64,000 bases of DNA from Salinisphaera sp. T31B1. Its GTDB lineage: Bacteria; Pseudomonadota; Gammaproteobacteria; Nevskiales; Salinisphaeraceae. Below the pieces are notes generated by a model that saw only the letters and a program-made list of their open reading frames with translations, was not told where the DNA came from and made no database searches. The position numbers were made by a program, and so were the translations under genes. How positions within the stretch are numbered: position 1 is the first letter of the stretch; every line of letters begins with the position of its first letter. Below, in pieces: positions 29,338 through 38,726 of this stretch. Location of the stretch: the NCBI RefSeq assembly GCF_040361275.1, contig NZ_APNH01000004.1, positions 124,001 through 188,000 of the forward strand, in the 5' to 3' direction.

Positions 29338-29353
29338 TTTATGTGTTATTAAA
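29338..29353. promoter_or_regulatory. Inverted repeat in the aminotransferase/LysR divergent region
   Basis: TTTA (29338-29341) and TAAA (29350-29353) form an AT-rich interrupted palindrome flanked by GCC and GGC. It lies between the aminotransferase start and the LysR start and is a plausible LysR target, shared by both directions. Confidence 0.35.
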
Positions 29354-29408
29354 TCGGCATGATTGAACGTTCACGTCAGCCAGCGCTTACGTATCGGGTG
29401 GGCACGCC

Positions 29409-30323
29409 ATGATCGAGCGCCATATCGATCCGCTCGGCCAGATCAGCGATTTCGAGCTGCGCCTGATACGGGTATTCCGGGCCGTGGTCGAAAGCGGGGG
29501 GTTCACCGCCGCGGTGCCGACGCTGGGCATCAGCCGCTCCGCGATCAGTGTCTACATGGCCGATCTGGAGGCCCGGGTCGGCATGACGCTGTGCCAGCGC
29601 GGGCGCTCCGGGTTCGCGTTGACCGAAGAAGGCCGCGATATCTATCAGGCCGCCTCGCGCCTGCTTGCTGCGACCGAGGCGTTTCGTAGCGAGGTCAACA
29701 GCCTGCACCGGCATCTGCGCGGCGAGTTGAATATCGGCATCACCGACAATCTGGTCACGCTGCCGCATATGCGCGTGACCCATGCACTGGCCGAGCTCAA
29801 GCGGCGGGGCCCCGATGTACATTTCAATATTCACATGATCCCGCCCGCGGATGTGGAGATCGGGGTCATGGACGGCCGGCTGCACGTGGGCGTGGTGCCG
29901 GTGGTCAACGCACTGAGCGCGCTCGACTATCGGGCGCTCTATACCGAAACGGCCTGTCTGTACTGTGCCGACAATCATCCCCTGTTCGATCAGGCCGGGC
30001 AGGCCGGTGACGATCAGATTGAGGCCGCCGATGCCGTCGTGCCGGCCCAGGCGCTGCCCGCGGCCGGCCAGCGTCGTATCGAGGCCTTGAATGCGAGCGC
30101 GACCGCAACCGACCGTGAAGGCATTGCCTTTCTGGTACTCACCGGCTGCTATATCGGCTATCTCCCCGAGCATTTCGCCCAGCGCTGGGTCGATGCCGGC
30201 CGCCTGCGGCGGATACGCCCGGCGCAGTTGTTCTACCGGATCGACTACGCGGTGATCACCCGCCAGGACCGACGCCCCCACCGCGTGCTCGACACGTTCC
30301 TGGCCGAATTCCAGGGCGCGTAG
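29409..30323 (+). CDS. LysR-type regulator of the beta-alanine module
   Basis: A 304-residue LysR protein. The HTH lies at about residues 14-72 (FELRLIRVFRAVVESGGFTAAVPTLGISRSAISVYMADLEARVG), with an atypical start of the recognition region (RSAISVYM instead of the common QPAVS). The effector domain follows. Divergence from the aminotransferase-ald-mmsA genes makes it their likely activator. The ligand is unknown. Confidence 0.88.
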   Translation: MIERHIDPLGQISDFELRLIRVFRAVVESGGFTAAVPTLGISRSAISVYMADLEARVGMTLCQRGRSGFALTEEGRDIYQAASRLLAATEAFRSEVNSLHRHLRGELNIGITDNLVTLPHMRVTHALAELKRRGPDVHFNIHMIPPADVEIGVMDGRLHVGVVPVVNALSALDYRALYTETACLYCADNHPLFDQAGQAGDDQIEAADAVVPAQALPAAGQRRIEALNASATATDREGIAFLVLTGCYIGYLPEHFAQRWVDAGRLRRIRPAQLFYRIDYAVITRQDRRPHRVLDTFLAEFQGA

Positions 30324-30640
30324 ATCCGCGCGCGACGCCCGTAAACCGGCTGGAAAGGCGGCTCGCGGTCGCGTGCCGTGCCGCGTCCGGCGTCCCGTCG
30401 GACCGCTGTCGCGCCGGTCGCGCGTTCGTCGGTGATCTGGCGGCGTACGGCGAGGCCCTGTTTCGCGCGGGGTCCAGGCCGGATAACGCGCTGTAGGGAA
30501 ATAGTTAGAAGCACAGGGAAGGTCGCTCAAGGCTCGCTCACGGCCGTGCCCGCACCGGCGCGGCTGTTTGACAACGCGCGACAGCCTATGCATAGCTGTA
30601 TTGGAATACATCACAAAGTATTGCATACCAATAACAACAC
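30324..30640. other. Intergenic region upstream of the IclR gene
   Basis: This 317-base gap has no supported gene. The first 240 bases are GC-rich with nothing clear. The last 75 hold a TTGACA hexamer (30568-30573), a CTATGCATAG palindrome (30586-30595) and the IclR-like operator listed separately. No good -10 stands 16-18 bases from TTGACA, so the promoter is tentative. Confidence 0.5.
30602..30630. promoter_or_regulatory. Putative IclR operator
   Basis: TGGAATACA (30602-30610) and TGCATACCA (30622-30630) form an inverted repeat matching at 7 of 9 positions, with an 11-base spacer. The half-sites are 20 bases apart, two helical turns. It ends ten bases before the GTG of the IclR gene. IclR-family proteins commonly repress their own genes from such sites. 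Confidence 0.4.
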
Positions 30641-31459
30641 GTGGACATCGAACCCGACAACGCCGATCCGACGGCCTCACCGCTCTATGTTCGCTCCGTG
30701 GCGAAAGCATTCGCGGTGTTGCAGGCATTCGACGATGGCCGTCAGACGATGAGCCTGTCGGAGATCGCCAGCGCGGTGGGCATGACCAAGAGTGCCGCCC
30801 AGCGTTTCACCTATACGCTCGGGGTGCTGGGGCTGCTGTCTCAGGATGCGGCCAGCCGCCGCTGGCAACTCACGCCACGAACGCTGGATATCGGTGCCCA
30901 CTATCTCGCGGCCGATTCGCTGATCGAGCAGGCGACGCCGCATCTGGTCGAGCTCAATCACCGCTGCGGCGAATCGGTGAACCTGTCGCGTCCCGACGGG
31001 CTCGACATGGTTTTCGTCGCCCGCTTCACCAGCCACTCGCGCGCCTTTGTGCATATGCCGGTCGGTACCCGTATTCCCATGTTCTGTACGGCATCCGGCC
31101 GGGCCTATCTGTCGAGCCTGGCCCCGGCGCGCGCGCAGGCGACGATTCAGGCCTCGGTCCTGCATTCGTTCACCGCACATACGCTCACCGACCCCGAGCG
31201 CATCCAGGCGGCCATTGCCGAGGCCATACCGCGCGGTTTTGCCATGGCCTCGGAAGAGTTCTATCTGGGCGATCTGAATATCGCGGCCCCGATTCTGGCG
31301 GCCGACGGCAACGCGATCGGGGCGGTGAACGTGTCCTGTCCGACCAGCCGCTGGACGCTCGATCGCATGGCCGCCGAGATCGCGCCCATGCTCATGGAAA
31401 CCGTACGCGGCATTTCGAGCGGGCCGAGCGCGCGCCTGCGTCAACAAGGCAATCGATAG
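30641..31459 (+). CDS. IclR-family regulator
   Basis: A 272-residue IclR protein. The N-terminal winged HTH (LYVRSVAKAFAVLQAFDDGRQTMSLSEIASAVGMTKSAAQRFTYTL, residues 14-60) is followed by a GAF-like effector domain with RIPMFCTASGRAYLS and the closing GAVNVSCPTSRW motif. It starts with GTG at 30641. It sits upstream of the flavin oxidase, hydantoinase and symporter genes on the same strand, and probably controls them. Confidence 0.9.
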   Translation: MDIEPDNADPTASPLYVRSVAKAFAVLQAFDDGRQTMSLSEIASAVGMTKSAAQRFTYTLGVLGLLSQDAASRRWQLTPRTLDIGAHYLAADSLIEQATPHLVELNHRCGESVNLSRPDGLDMVFVARFTSHSRAFVHMPVGTRIPMFCTASGRAYLSSLAPARAQATIQASVLHSFTAHTLTDPERIQAAIAEAIPRGFAMASEEFYLGDLNIAAPILAADGNAIGAVNVSCPTSRWTLDRMAAEIAPMLMETVRGISSGPSARLRQQGNR

Positions 31460-31488
31460 CACACCACCGATAAACGACGGGGCATCTC

Positions 31489-31641
31489 ATGCCGATTCGT
31501 AAACACAGTGAAAGCCGCACGCTGGCCGGCTTCGTTACTGCCGGTATATCCCGTGCCCAGGCGGGCTTGGGCCCCGGTATGAACGCGAGCCATTGGTCGG
31601 CGCCGGCGTTTCGGAACGGCGAAGAGCGGGTCGCCGAGTAA
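31489..31641 (+). CDS. Possible 50-aa protein of unknown function
   Basis: A short frame (MPIRKHSESRTLAG start, GEERVAE end) lies between the IclR gene and the flavin oxidase on the same strand. ACGGGG stands about six bases before the ATG. The family is not recognised and composition gives no clue. It could be a real small protein, a remnant of a longer gene, or a chance frame. Confidence 0.25.
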   Translation: MPIRKHSESRTLAGFVTAGISRAQAGLGPGMNASHWSAPAFRNGEERVAE

Positions 31642-31663
31642 ACGGCGGATTGAGATATTGGAT

Positions 31664-32947
31664 ATGAACGAAACCCAGTCGATGCCACCTTCGCTGTGGG
31701 CCGCCACTGCCGAGCCGGCCCCGCCCGTACAGCCGCTGGATAGCGATCGGACCACGGACGTCGTCGTGGTCGGCGGCGGCTATGCGGGCTTGTCGACGGC
31801 ACTGCATCTGGCCGAAGCCGGCGCACAGACCCTACTGGTCGAGGCCAACCAAATCGGCTGGGGTGCATCGGGGCGTAGTGGCGGGCAGGTCATTCCCGGC
31901 ATGAAGTACGACCCCGATGGCATGCGCCGGCTGTTCGGCGACGAAGCCGGGCACAAGATGGCACAAGTGTTCGGCGCGACCGCGGATCATGTATTCGACC
32001 TGATCGAACGCCATGATATCGCCTGTGAAGCCACCCGTGCCGGCTGGATACAGCCGGCGCATTCCAAGGCGGCCGAAAGCGCCGCGCTGGAGCGCTGCCG
32101 TCAATGGCAGGCTCTCGGCGCGAACGTGTCGGCCTTGAACGCGGCCGAAGTCGCCGATCTGCTGGGATCGAACGCCTACCACGGCGGCTGGATCGACCGC
32201 CGTGGCGGCTCGATCCAGCCGTTGTCGTATACCCGTGGCCTGGCGCGGGCCTGTCTGGCCGCCGGCGTGACCATCCACGACCGGACCGCGGTGAGCAAGC
32301 TGCGCCAGGACGCCGGCGCGTGGCAGTTGCCGACCGAAGGCGGGGCCACGATCCGGGCCCGGCGCGTGGTGTTGTGCACCAACGGTTATACCGGCGCGCT
32401 GTGGCCCGGGCTGCGGAAATCGATCATCGCCGCCAACAGTTTCCAGATCGCCACCGCGCCGCTGCCCGAAGACATCGGTGCCGATATCCTCAAGGGCGGC
32501 GTGGTCGCCTCGGATACGCGCAATCTGCTGGCCTACTGGCGGCGCGATCAGGCCGGCCGTCTGATCGTTGGCGGACGGGGCACGTTCGACGAGCCGACTT
32601 CCGCCTCGGATTTCCGCCATCTGAATCGCATGCTGGCCCGGATCTATCCGCAGGCCGCGGACCAGCCGATTGAATATCGCTGGGGCGGACGCGTGGCCAT
32701 TACTCAGGATTTTCTGCCGCATGTGCATCAACCCGCCGACGGCTTGTCGGTGCTCATCGGCTGTCAGGGGCGCGGCATCGGCCTGCAGACCGCCATGGGC
32801 CGATGGCTGGCCGACTACATGGCGTCCGGTGAATCGACGCGGCTGCCGGTACCGATTACCTCGGTACGCCAGATCCCGCTGCATTCGCTGCGCCGACTCT
32901 ATGTGTCGGCCATGTTGGCCTACTACAAGATGCGCGATCTGTTGTGA
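31664..32947 (+). CDS. FAD-dependent amine oxidoreductase, PuuB-like (second copy)
   Basis: A 427-residue DAO-family flavoenzyme. MPPSLWAA opens the protein, then the FAD motif VVVVGGGYAGLSTALHL and WGASGRSGG. The late segment IGCQGRGIGLQTAMG contacts the flavin. It is a paralogue of the gene at 9189 with the same SLWAA start. I chose the ATG at 31664; a TTG at 31658 is in frame. Next to hyuA/hyuB it may oxidise an N-methylated or secondary amine made or released in that pathway (inference). Confidence 0.83.
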   Translation: MNETQSMPPSLWAATAEPAPPVQPLDSDRTTDVVVVGGGYAGLSTALHLAEAGAQTLLVEANQIGWGASGRSGGQVIPGMKYDPDGMRRLFGDEAGHKMAQVFGATADHVFDLIERHDIACEATRAGWIQPAHSKAAESAALERCRQWQALGANVSALNAAEVADLLGSNAYHGGWIDRRGGSIQPLSYTRGLARACLAAGVTIHDRTAVSKLRQDAGAWQLPTEGGATIRARRVVLCTNGYTGALWPGLRKSIIAANSFQIATAPLPEDIGADILKGGVVASDTRNLLAYWRRDQAGRLIVGGRGTFDEPTSASDFRHLNRMLARIYPQAADQPIEYRWGGRVAITQDFLPHVHQPADGLSVLIGCQGRGIGLQTAMGRWLADYMASGESTRLPVPITSVRQIPLHSLRRLYVSAMLAYYKMRDLL

Positions 32948-33003
32948 GCCGTGGCGGGTTTGGGCCCGCGAGAGGATTTAGACAAACCGGAGAGCCAAGC
33001 CTG

Positions 33004-35067
33004 ATGGGAAAGAAACTTGCGATCGATGTGGGCGGTACGTTTACCGACGTGGTGCTCGCCGACGACGACAACGCGGCGTTGTATTTCGCCAAGACGCCGT
33101 CCTCGCCCGACGATCCGTCGACCGGGGTCTTGAACGGCATCGACAAGATATTCGCCCAGACGCAGACGAGCGCCGACGAGATCGAGGCATTCGTACACGG
33201 CACCACGTTCGTGACCAACGCGTTTCTGGAAAGCAAGGGTTCGCCGGTGGCCTTGCTGACTACCTACGGTTTTCGTGACGTGCTGGAAATCGGCCGCCAG
33301 AAACGGCCGAGTCTCTATGATCTCGATCAGGACCGGCCGGCCCATTTCGTACCGCGGCGCTACCGTTTCGGTATTGCCGAACGCATGGATGCACACGGTG
33401 ATGTCGTCGAGCCCTTGAACGAAGACGAGGTCGTACGTGCCGTCGAGCGCGCTCGCGAGGCCGGTATCCGGTCGATCGCCGTGGTGTATCTGCATGCCTA
33501 TGCCAACGCGGCACATGAACGTCAGACCGCCGAGATCATCCGGCGCGTGTATCCGGACTGCCATATCACGCTCTCGCACGAGATTGCGCCGGAATTTCGC
33601 GAATACGAGCGCTGTATCACCACCGTCGTCAACGCGTATCTGAAGCCGAACACGATTCGCTACCTGTCCAATCTGGCTCAAAAGCTCGAGCGTATCGGTT
33701 TGAAATCACCCTATATGGTCAAGTCGAGCGGCGGGGCGATGTCCTTGAACTCGGCCGGGCATCGGGCGGTGGAACTGCTTCTTTCGGGGCCCGCGGGCGG
33801 TGTGACCGGCTCGACGTTTCTGGCGCGCGAGCTGGGGTTCGACAACATCATCACCTTCGATATGGGCGGCACCAGCACCGATGTGGCGATGATTCTGGAT
33901 CAAAGCCCGAACGCGACGATGGAAGGCCAGATCGCCGGCTATCCGCTCAAGGTATCGATGATCGATATGGAAACCGTCGGGGCGGGCGGGGGCAGCATCG
34001 GCTGGATGGACCAGGGGCAACTACTCAAGGTCGGCCCGGAGAGCGCCGGCGCGATTCCGGGGCCCGCCTGTTACGGCAACGGCGGCGATCAGCCCACTAT
34101 TACCGATGCCAATCTGGTGCTCGGACGCCTGGATCCGGGCGCCTTCTACAGCGGTGAACTCGAACTGGATGTCGCCGCCGCCCGTACGGCCTTCGCATCG
34201 ATCATGGCTCAGACCGATCTGTCGCTCGAACAGGCCGCGCTCGGCGTGATTCGTATCGGCAATCACCATATGGCCGAAGCGGTTCGCCGGGTGACGATTC
34301 GCAAGGGGCTCAACCCGCGTGACTTCGTGCTGTTCGCCTTTGGCGGCGCGGCGTCGCTGCATGCCACCCAGATCGCGCGCGAACTCGGGATCCCGAAGGT
34401 GCTCGTGCCCTATATGGCATCCGAGATGTCGGCGTTCGGTTTCCTGACCACCGATATCCGCCATGACGTGTCGCTGACTCGCCTGACGCCCTTAACCGAT
34501 GATGCCGCGGCTGCGATCACTGAAGCGCTTGACGAAGTCACCGCGCTCGGCGCGACGCGCCTGGACGACGAAGCGGTCGCCGAGGCCGATCGGCGCTATG
34601 CCTACCAGCTGGATCTGCGCTTCAAGGGTCAGGCGTTCGAGGTGCCGGTCAACTTCGAAGACGACGACCGTGCGGCTATGAATGGCGAGCGGATCAGATC
34701 GCTGTTCCGCCAGGAATACGAAAACCGTTACGGCTATGGCGATTTCAGCGCGCCTGTCGAAATCGTGAATTTTCGAGCCACGGCGATCGGCCTGGCATCG
34801 AAGGTCGATGTCCACGCGCTCGAACGTAACAGCTCGCACAGCGGCGCCAGCGCGCCCGTACGCCATCGCGAGGTCTATGACGAAAGCGTCGGGCGCTTCG
34901 TTGCGACGCCGATTCATGTACTCGCGGACATGGGGCCGGGCGATCGTATCGAAGGCCACGCGCTGGTCGAAGGCCAGAACACCACGATTCTCGTCCATGC
35001 CGGCGATACCGCGGAACTCGACGGCCTGGGCAATCTGCATATCGATATCGCAAGGGGTGACGCATGA
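33004..35067 (+). CDS. hyuA: Hydantoinase/oxoprolinase subunit A (ATP-dependent)
   Basis: A 687-residue ATP-grasping subunit. The first phosphate loop is LAIDVGGTFTDVVLADDD at residues 5-22, the second ITFDMGGTSTDVAMI, with LLSGPAGGVTGS before it, all of the acetate/sugar kinase-like ATP fold. With subunit B it hydrolyses N-methylhydantoin, 5-oxoproline or related cyclic amides using ATP. CGGAGAG precedes the ATG at 33004. The stop overlaps the start of subunit B. Confidence 0.92.
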   Translation: MGKKLAIDVGGTFTDVVLADDDNAALYFAKTPSSPDDPSTGVLNGIDKIFAQTQTSADEIEAFVHGTTFVTNAFLESKGSPVALLTTYGFRDVLEIGRQKRPSLYDLDQDRPAHFVPRRYRFGIAERMDAHGDVVEPLNEDEVVRAVERAREAGIRSIAVVYLHAYANAAHERQTAEIIRRVYPDCHITLSHEIAPEFREYERCITTVVNAYLKPNTIRYLSNLAQKLERIGLKSPYMVKSSGGAMSLNSAGHRAVELLLSGPAGGVTGSTFLARELGFDNIITFDMGGTSTDVAMILDQSPNATMEGQIAGYPLKVSMIDMETVGAGGGSIGWMDQGQLLKVGPESAGAIPGPACYGNGGDQPTITDANLVLGRLDPGAFYSGELELDVAAARTAFASIMAQTDLSLEQAALGVIRIGNHHMAEAVRRVTIRKGLNPRDFVLFAFGGAASLHATQIARELGIPKVLVPYMASEMSAFGFLTTDIRHDVSLTRLTPLTDDAAAAITEALDEVTALGATRLDDEAVAEADRRYAYQLDLRFKGQAFEVPVNFEDDDRAAMNGERIRSLFRQEYENRYGYGDFSAPVEIVNFRATAIGLASKVDVHALERNSSHSGASAPVRHREVYDESVGRFVATPIHVLADMGPGDRIEGHALVEGQNTTILVHAGDTAELDGLGNLHIDIARGDA

Positions 35068-36722
35068 ACATGACTGACACGCACAAGATCGACCCGATCG
35101 ATATGGAAGTCGTCGGCCATACCATGATCTCGATCGCCGACGAAATGGCGATCACGCTCCAGCGAACGGCCTATTCGAGCATCGTGCGCGAAGCCAAGGA
35201 TTTCTCGACCGCGCTGTTCAACGCCCACGGTGATCTGCTGGCGCAGTCCGAAAGTATCCCGACGCATCTGGGCTCGATGGGCAAGACGCTCAAGCGCGTG
35301 CTGGCCGACTATATTCCGGCCCACGAGATCGCGCCCGGCGATCAGATCGTGCTCAATCATCCCTACCTGGGGGCATCGCATACGCCGGATATCCTGTTGT
35401 ACGCGCCGGTGTTCGTGGACGATCGGCTGATCGCTTTCAGCGCGACGATGTGTCATCACGTCGATGTCGGCGGCGTGGTTGCCGGCAGCGCGCCGTCGAA
35501 CGCGACCGAGCTGTTCCAGGAAGGGCTGCTCATTCCGCCGCTGAAGCTGTATGAAAAGGGCGAGGAGAATCGCGCGATCACCGAGATCATTCGCGCGAAC
35601 GTCCGCATGCCCGACTACACCCTGGGCGATCTGCGTTCACAGATCTCGGCCAATGCGATCGGCGTGCGGCGGCTTTCGCGGCTGCTCGATCGCTACGGCG
35701 CAGATACCGTCATCCGCATCATGAATGCCTGGATGGATTACTCGCAGGACAAGATCCGCACGCGCCTGGCCGAACTGCCCGACGGGACCGGCCGCGCGAC
35801 CGGCCATCTCGACGATGACGGCGTGGATATCGGTCAACGTATCGATCTGCCGGTCGAGATCTCGATTGCCGGTGATCGTATTCATTTCGACTTCACCGGC
35901 GTGGCGCGCCAGGTGCGTGGGCCGTTCAACGTCAGTCCGGAAACGGTCTGGTCGGTGGCCTACTACATCACACGCTGTCTGACCGGCGGGCAGGCGGTAC
36001 AGAACGAAGGCGTGTTCCGCCAAGTGGACGTGACGCTGGCCGAGGGCACCATCCTCAACCCGCGTTTTCCGGCGCCTGTCAGCGGTCGGTATCACACCAT
36101 CATGCGGCTGAGCGATATCTGCTTTCAGGCCTGTTCACAGCTTCTGCCAGACCGGATACCGGCCTCGAGCCATGCGCATGCGACCACCCTGGCGATCGGC
36201 GGACGAAAACCCGACGACGGCCAGTATTTCGTCTACTACGAGCTCAACGGCGGCGGTATGGGCGCACGGCCGGGCAAGGACGGTCTCAGCGGTATCGACG
36301 TTTATGTGGGCAACTGCATGAATGTGCCGGTGGAATCGGCCGAGCAGGAATATCCGCTGCGCTTTACCCAATACGAACTCTACGAGAACTCCGGCGGCCT
36401 GGGCGAATATCGCGGCGGGCTGGGCATCGTGCGCGAGGTCGAACTGCTCGCCGACGAGCTTACGGTCACGCTACGTAACGACGGCGAGACCACGCATCCT
36501 GCCGGCGCCCAGGGCGGCTGCGACGGGCTGCCGGCCCACAAGATGATCAATCGCGGGCGTGCCGATGAGACACGTATCCAGGGCAAGGTGACCGCCCGGC
36601 CCATGTGCCGGGGCGATCGGATTGCCATGTACACGGCCGGCTCCGGCGGCTACGGCGATCCGGCACGGCGACACCCGGCCGCGGCGGCAGCCGACCGCGA
36701 CGACGGTTATATCAGCGGTTGA
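35064..36722 (+). CDS. hyuB: Hydantoinase/oxoprolinase subunit B
   Basis: A 552-residue subunit B. It opens IDPIDMEVVGHTMISIADEMAITLQRTAYSSIVREAKDFSTALFN, the standard HyuB start. The motif NHPYLGASHTPDI follows, and later NGGGMGARPGKDG. Together with HyuA it forms the ring-opening complex. ATGA overlap with hyuA gives coupled translation. Specificity (N-methylhydantoin, oxoproline, acetophenone-type) cannot be set from sequence alone. Confidence 0.92.
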   Translation: MNMTDTHKIDPIDMEVVGHTMISIADEMAITLQRTAYSSIVREAKDFSTALFNAHGDLLAQSESIPTHLGSMGKTLKRVLADYIPAHEIAPGDQIVLNHPYLGASHTPDILLYAPVFVDDRLIAFSATMCHHVDVGGVVAGSAPSNATELFQEGLLIPPLKLYEKGEENRAITEIIRANVRMPDYTLGDLRSQISANAIGVRRLSRLLDRYGADTVIRIMNAWMDYSQDKIRTRLAELPDGTGRATGHLDDDGVDIGQRIDLPVEISIAGDRIHFDFTGVARQVRGPFNVSPETVWSVAYYITRCLTGGQAVQNEGVFRQVDVTLAEGTILNPRFPAPVSGRYHTIMRLSDICFQACSQLLPDRIPASSHAHATTLAIGGRKPDDGQYFVYYELNGGGMGARPGKDGLSGIDVYVGNCMNVPVESAEQEYPLRFTQYELYENSGGLGEYRGGLGIVREVELLADELTVTLRNDGETTHPAGAQGGCDGLPAHKMINRGRADETRIQGKVTARPMCRGDRIAMYTAGSGGYGDPARRHPAAAAADRDDGYISG

Positions 36723-36734
36723 ACAGCAACGCGC

Positions 36735-36776
36735 TACCGGGCGGTGGCCGCGTCGAGCCCGGTATCAGATCTTTTT
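36735..36776 (+). terminator. Candidate terminator after hyuB
   Basis: TACCGGGC (36735-36742) pairs perfectly with GCCCGGTA (36757-36764) across a 14-base loop, and TTTTT begins seven bases later (36772-36776). The spacing is longer than ideal for an intrinsic terminator, so partial termination before the symporter genes is plausible. Confidence 0.4.
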
Positions 36777-36854
36777 GCACCGTGCTGATGGCGCAGTGAA
36801 ATACCGATGGTCGTTAGCCGACGATTCAAGCAACACGCAAAGGGGACCTAGCCA

Positions 36855-37121
36855 ATGAACAGCCCGGATCGACAAGTCCGCGACAACGCACGCGGCCAAG
36901 GGAGCGCCAGTACCGGCAAGGCCGTACGAACCAGTCGCCTGCTCGACATCGTTCTCTGGTCGCTCTGGCTCGTGATCATGTGGGGGTTCCTGATCACGCT
37001 GGCGATGACCGATTCACCGCATGACGTGCCCGGTATGCACGAACTCATCATTACCGGGTACTTCTTCGGCTTTGCGGCGATTTTCGCCTTGATCTATTTG
37101 ATCGTATTGAAAAGGGGTTGA
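36855..37121 (+). CDS. Small membrane subunit of a sodium:solute symporter
   Basis: An 88-residue protein with a charged N-terminal 25 residues and two TM helices (about 29-51 and 64-85). It ends KRG and lies four bases before the SSS-family symporter gene. Small two-helix partners encoded just upstream of SSS carriers are known for several families (YhdT and DUF4212 types). This one fits the pattern, though I cannot place it in a named family. Confidence 0.7.
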   Translation: MNSPDRQVRDNARGQGSASTGKAVRTSRLLDIVLWSLWLVIMWGFLITLAMTDSPHDVPGMHELIITGYFFGFAAIFALIYLIVLKRG

Positions 37122-37125
37122 AGCG

Positions 37126-38679
37126 ATGATCGTCGGTTCCGGGATCGTTCTCATACTGATCGTGTTCACGCTGATCAGCCTATGGTGTCGCAAGAAGATT
37201 CATTCCTCGGAAGACTACTGGCTGATGGGGCGCCGGGCGACCTGGTGGATGTTCGCCGGCACGCTGTGCGCCAGCTATGTCAGCCTGGCGACGTTCATCG
37301 GCGGCGTTGGCGCAGCCTGGCAGTGGGGGCCGATGCCGTATCTGCTGTTCTTCACCAGCAGTCTGACGTTTGGCTGGCTGATCGCCGTGGTGCTCATCGG
37401 GCTGCGCATGCGCAAGATGGGTTGCACGAGTATCAGCGACTTCTATCAGCAGCGGTTCGGCGACGACAGCAAGGGTCTTTTCACCGGCATCGGCGCCGCG
37501 TTGGCCGCGATCCTGTTCTTCTATCTGCTCATTCAGTTGCAGGGCGGCGGTATCGTCATCGCCACCATATTCGATATTCCGCAAGCCGTCGGTGTGGCTA
37601 TCATGCTGGCGATCATCGCGCTGACGCTGGGCTCGTCGGGTATGTATTCGGTGGTGATGACCGATACGGTGTCGATGTTCATCTTCATCATCGCCGGCAT
37701 CGTCGTGCTGCCCGGTACGATCCTGGCCGTCGGCGGGCTGGATACCGGGTTGGCAGCCGTCGGCGCCAATGGCGGATGGGGCGCGACCGGCTCGTCCGGT
37801 CTGTCGATGTCCTATTTCGTCGGGTTCGCGCTAGCCTGGTTATCCATCATCGGCGGCTCGCCCCATCTGATCAATCGGTCGTTGATCGTCGATACGCCGA
37901 GATCGATCGTCAAGGGCTCGTTCGTCGCCTATATCATTACGATCGCGCTCACCGTCGTCGTGTTCATCGCCAGCGCCATGCTCGTGGCAGTGATCGAACC
38001 GGGTTCGATGAGCCCGGACGATATCTCGGCGTATGCCGCGGTCAACGTCTGGCCGCCGGTCGTGGGTTTCTTTCTGATCGGCGGCGCGATGGCCGCCGCC
38101 TTCACCACGGCGAATACACAAACGCTGACCGTATCGCAGGGCGTGGTGGATATTTTCCGGTTCGCCAGCAAACGTCGTTTTTCTGATCGCAATATCCAGC
38201 GCTTGACCATGGTCATCAGCGTACTCGTGCTGATCATCGTGGGCGTCTTTGCGGTTCAGCAGGTCTGGCTGATCGTCATCGCCAGCTCGCTGGCCGGCGT
38301 GATCGCCTCGCTCGGCTTCTTTCCCACCCTGATCGTGTCGCTCTACTGGAAAGGTGTAACCACCCAGGCCGTCAAGATCATGCTCTGGGGATCGATCCCG
38401 ATCGGCGCGTTCATGATTGCCACCAACACCGCATGGGGCTGGTTTGCACCGTTTCCCACGATCTACAGCTATCCGATCGGCTTCGGTGGGCTGATTCTGC
38501 TGTCCTGTCTGACTCGCCAGACCGAAGGTGCAGCCGAGGGCTATGACCGGATGCAAGCGACGGCGTTCCAAGTCAGTGCGTCGAAGATCGAGAAGAACGA
38601 TCTATGGACGATCGCAATCGGGCTGTTGTTCATCCTGGCCGTCTTTATCGGGCTGCAGATCTTGCTCGGAATCTGGTAG
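37126..38679 (+). CDS. Sodium:solute symporter (SSS family)
   Basis: A 517-residue carrier with about 13 TM helices. Early signatures are SSEDYWLMGRRATWWM and the sodium-site helix LCASYVSLATFIGGVGAAW. GWLIAVVLIGLRMRKMGCTSISDFYQQRFG follows, typical of SSS. The GGSPHLINRSLIVDTPRSIVKGS segment marks the middle. Paired with the small subunit and downstream of hyuAB, it probably imports the substrate of that pathway (a hydantoin, carboxylate or amine). No substrate can be read directly. Confidence 0.88.
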   Translation: MIVGSGIVLILIVFTLISLWCRKKIHSSEDYWLMGRRATWWMFAGTLCASYVSLATFIGGVGAAWQWGPMPYLLFFTSSLTFGWLIAVVLIGLRMRKMGCTSISDFYQQRFGDDSKGLFTGIGAALAAILFFYLLIQLQGGGIVIATIFDIPQAVGVAIMLAIIALTLGSSGMYSVVMTDTVSMFIFIIAGIVVLPGTILAVGGLDTGLAAVGANGGWGATGSSGLSMSYFVGFALAWLSIIGGSPHLINRSLIVDTPRSIVKGSFVAYIITIALTVVVFIASAMLVAVIEPGSMSPDDISAYAAVNVWPPVVGFFLIGGAMAAAFTTANTQTLTVSQGVVDIFRFASKRRFSDRNIQRLTMVISVLVLIIVGVFAVQQVWLIVIASSLAGVIASLGFFPTLIVSLYWKGVTTQAVKIMLWGSIPIGAFMIATNTAWGWFAPFPTIYSYPIGFGGLILLSCLTRQTEGAAEGYDRMQATAFQVSASKIEKNDLWTIAIGLLFILAVFIGLQILLGIW

Positions 38680-38726
38680 CGCCTGTCGTTGCCGAGGGTC
38701 TGCCTGCGATCGGTGACGGGATCGGT

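Noticed and set aside
30586-30595. CTATGCATAG palindrome as an attachment site or mobile-element end
   Set aside because: It is a single 10-base palindrome with no direct repeats, integrase or composition shift nearby.
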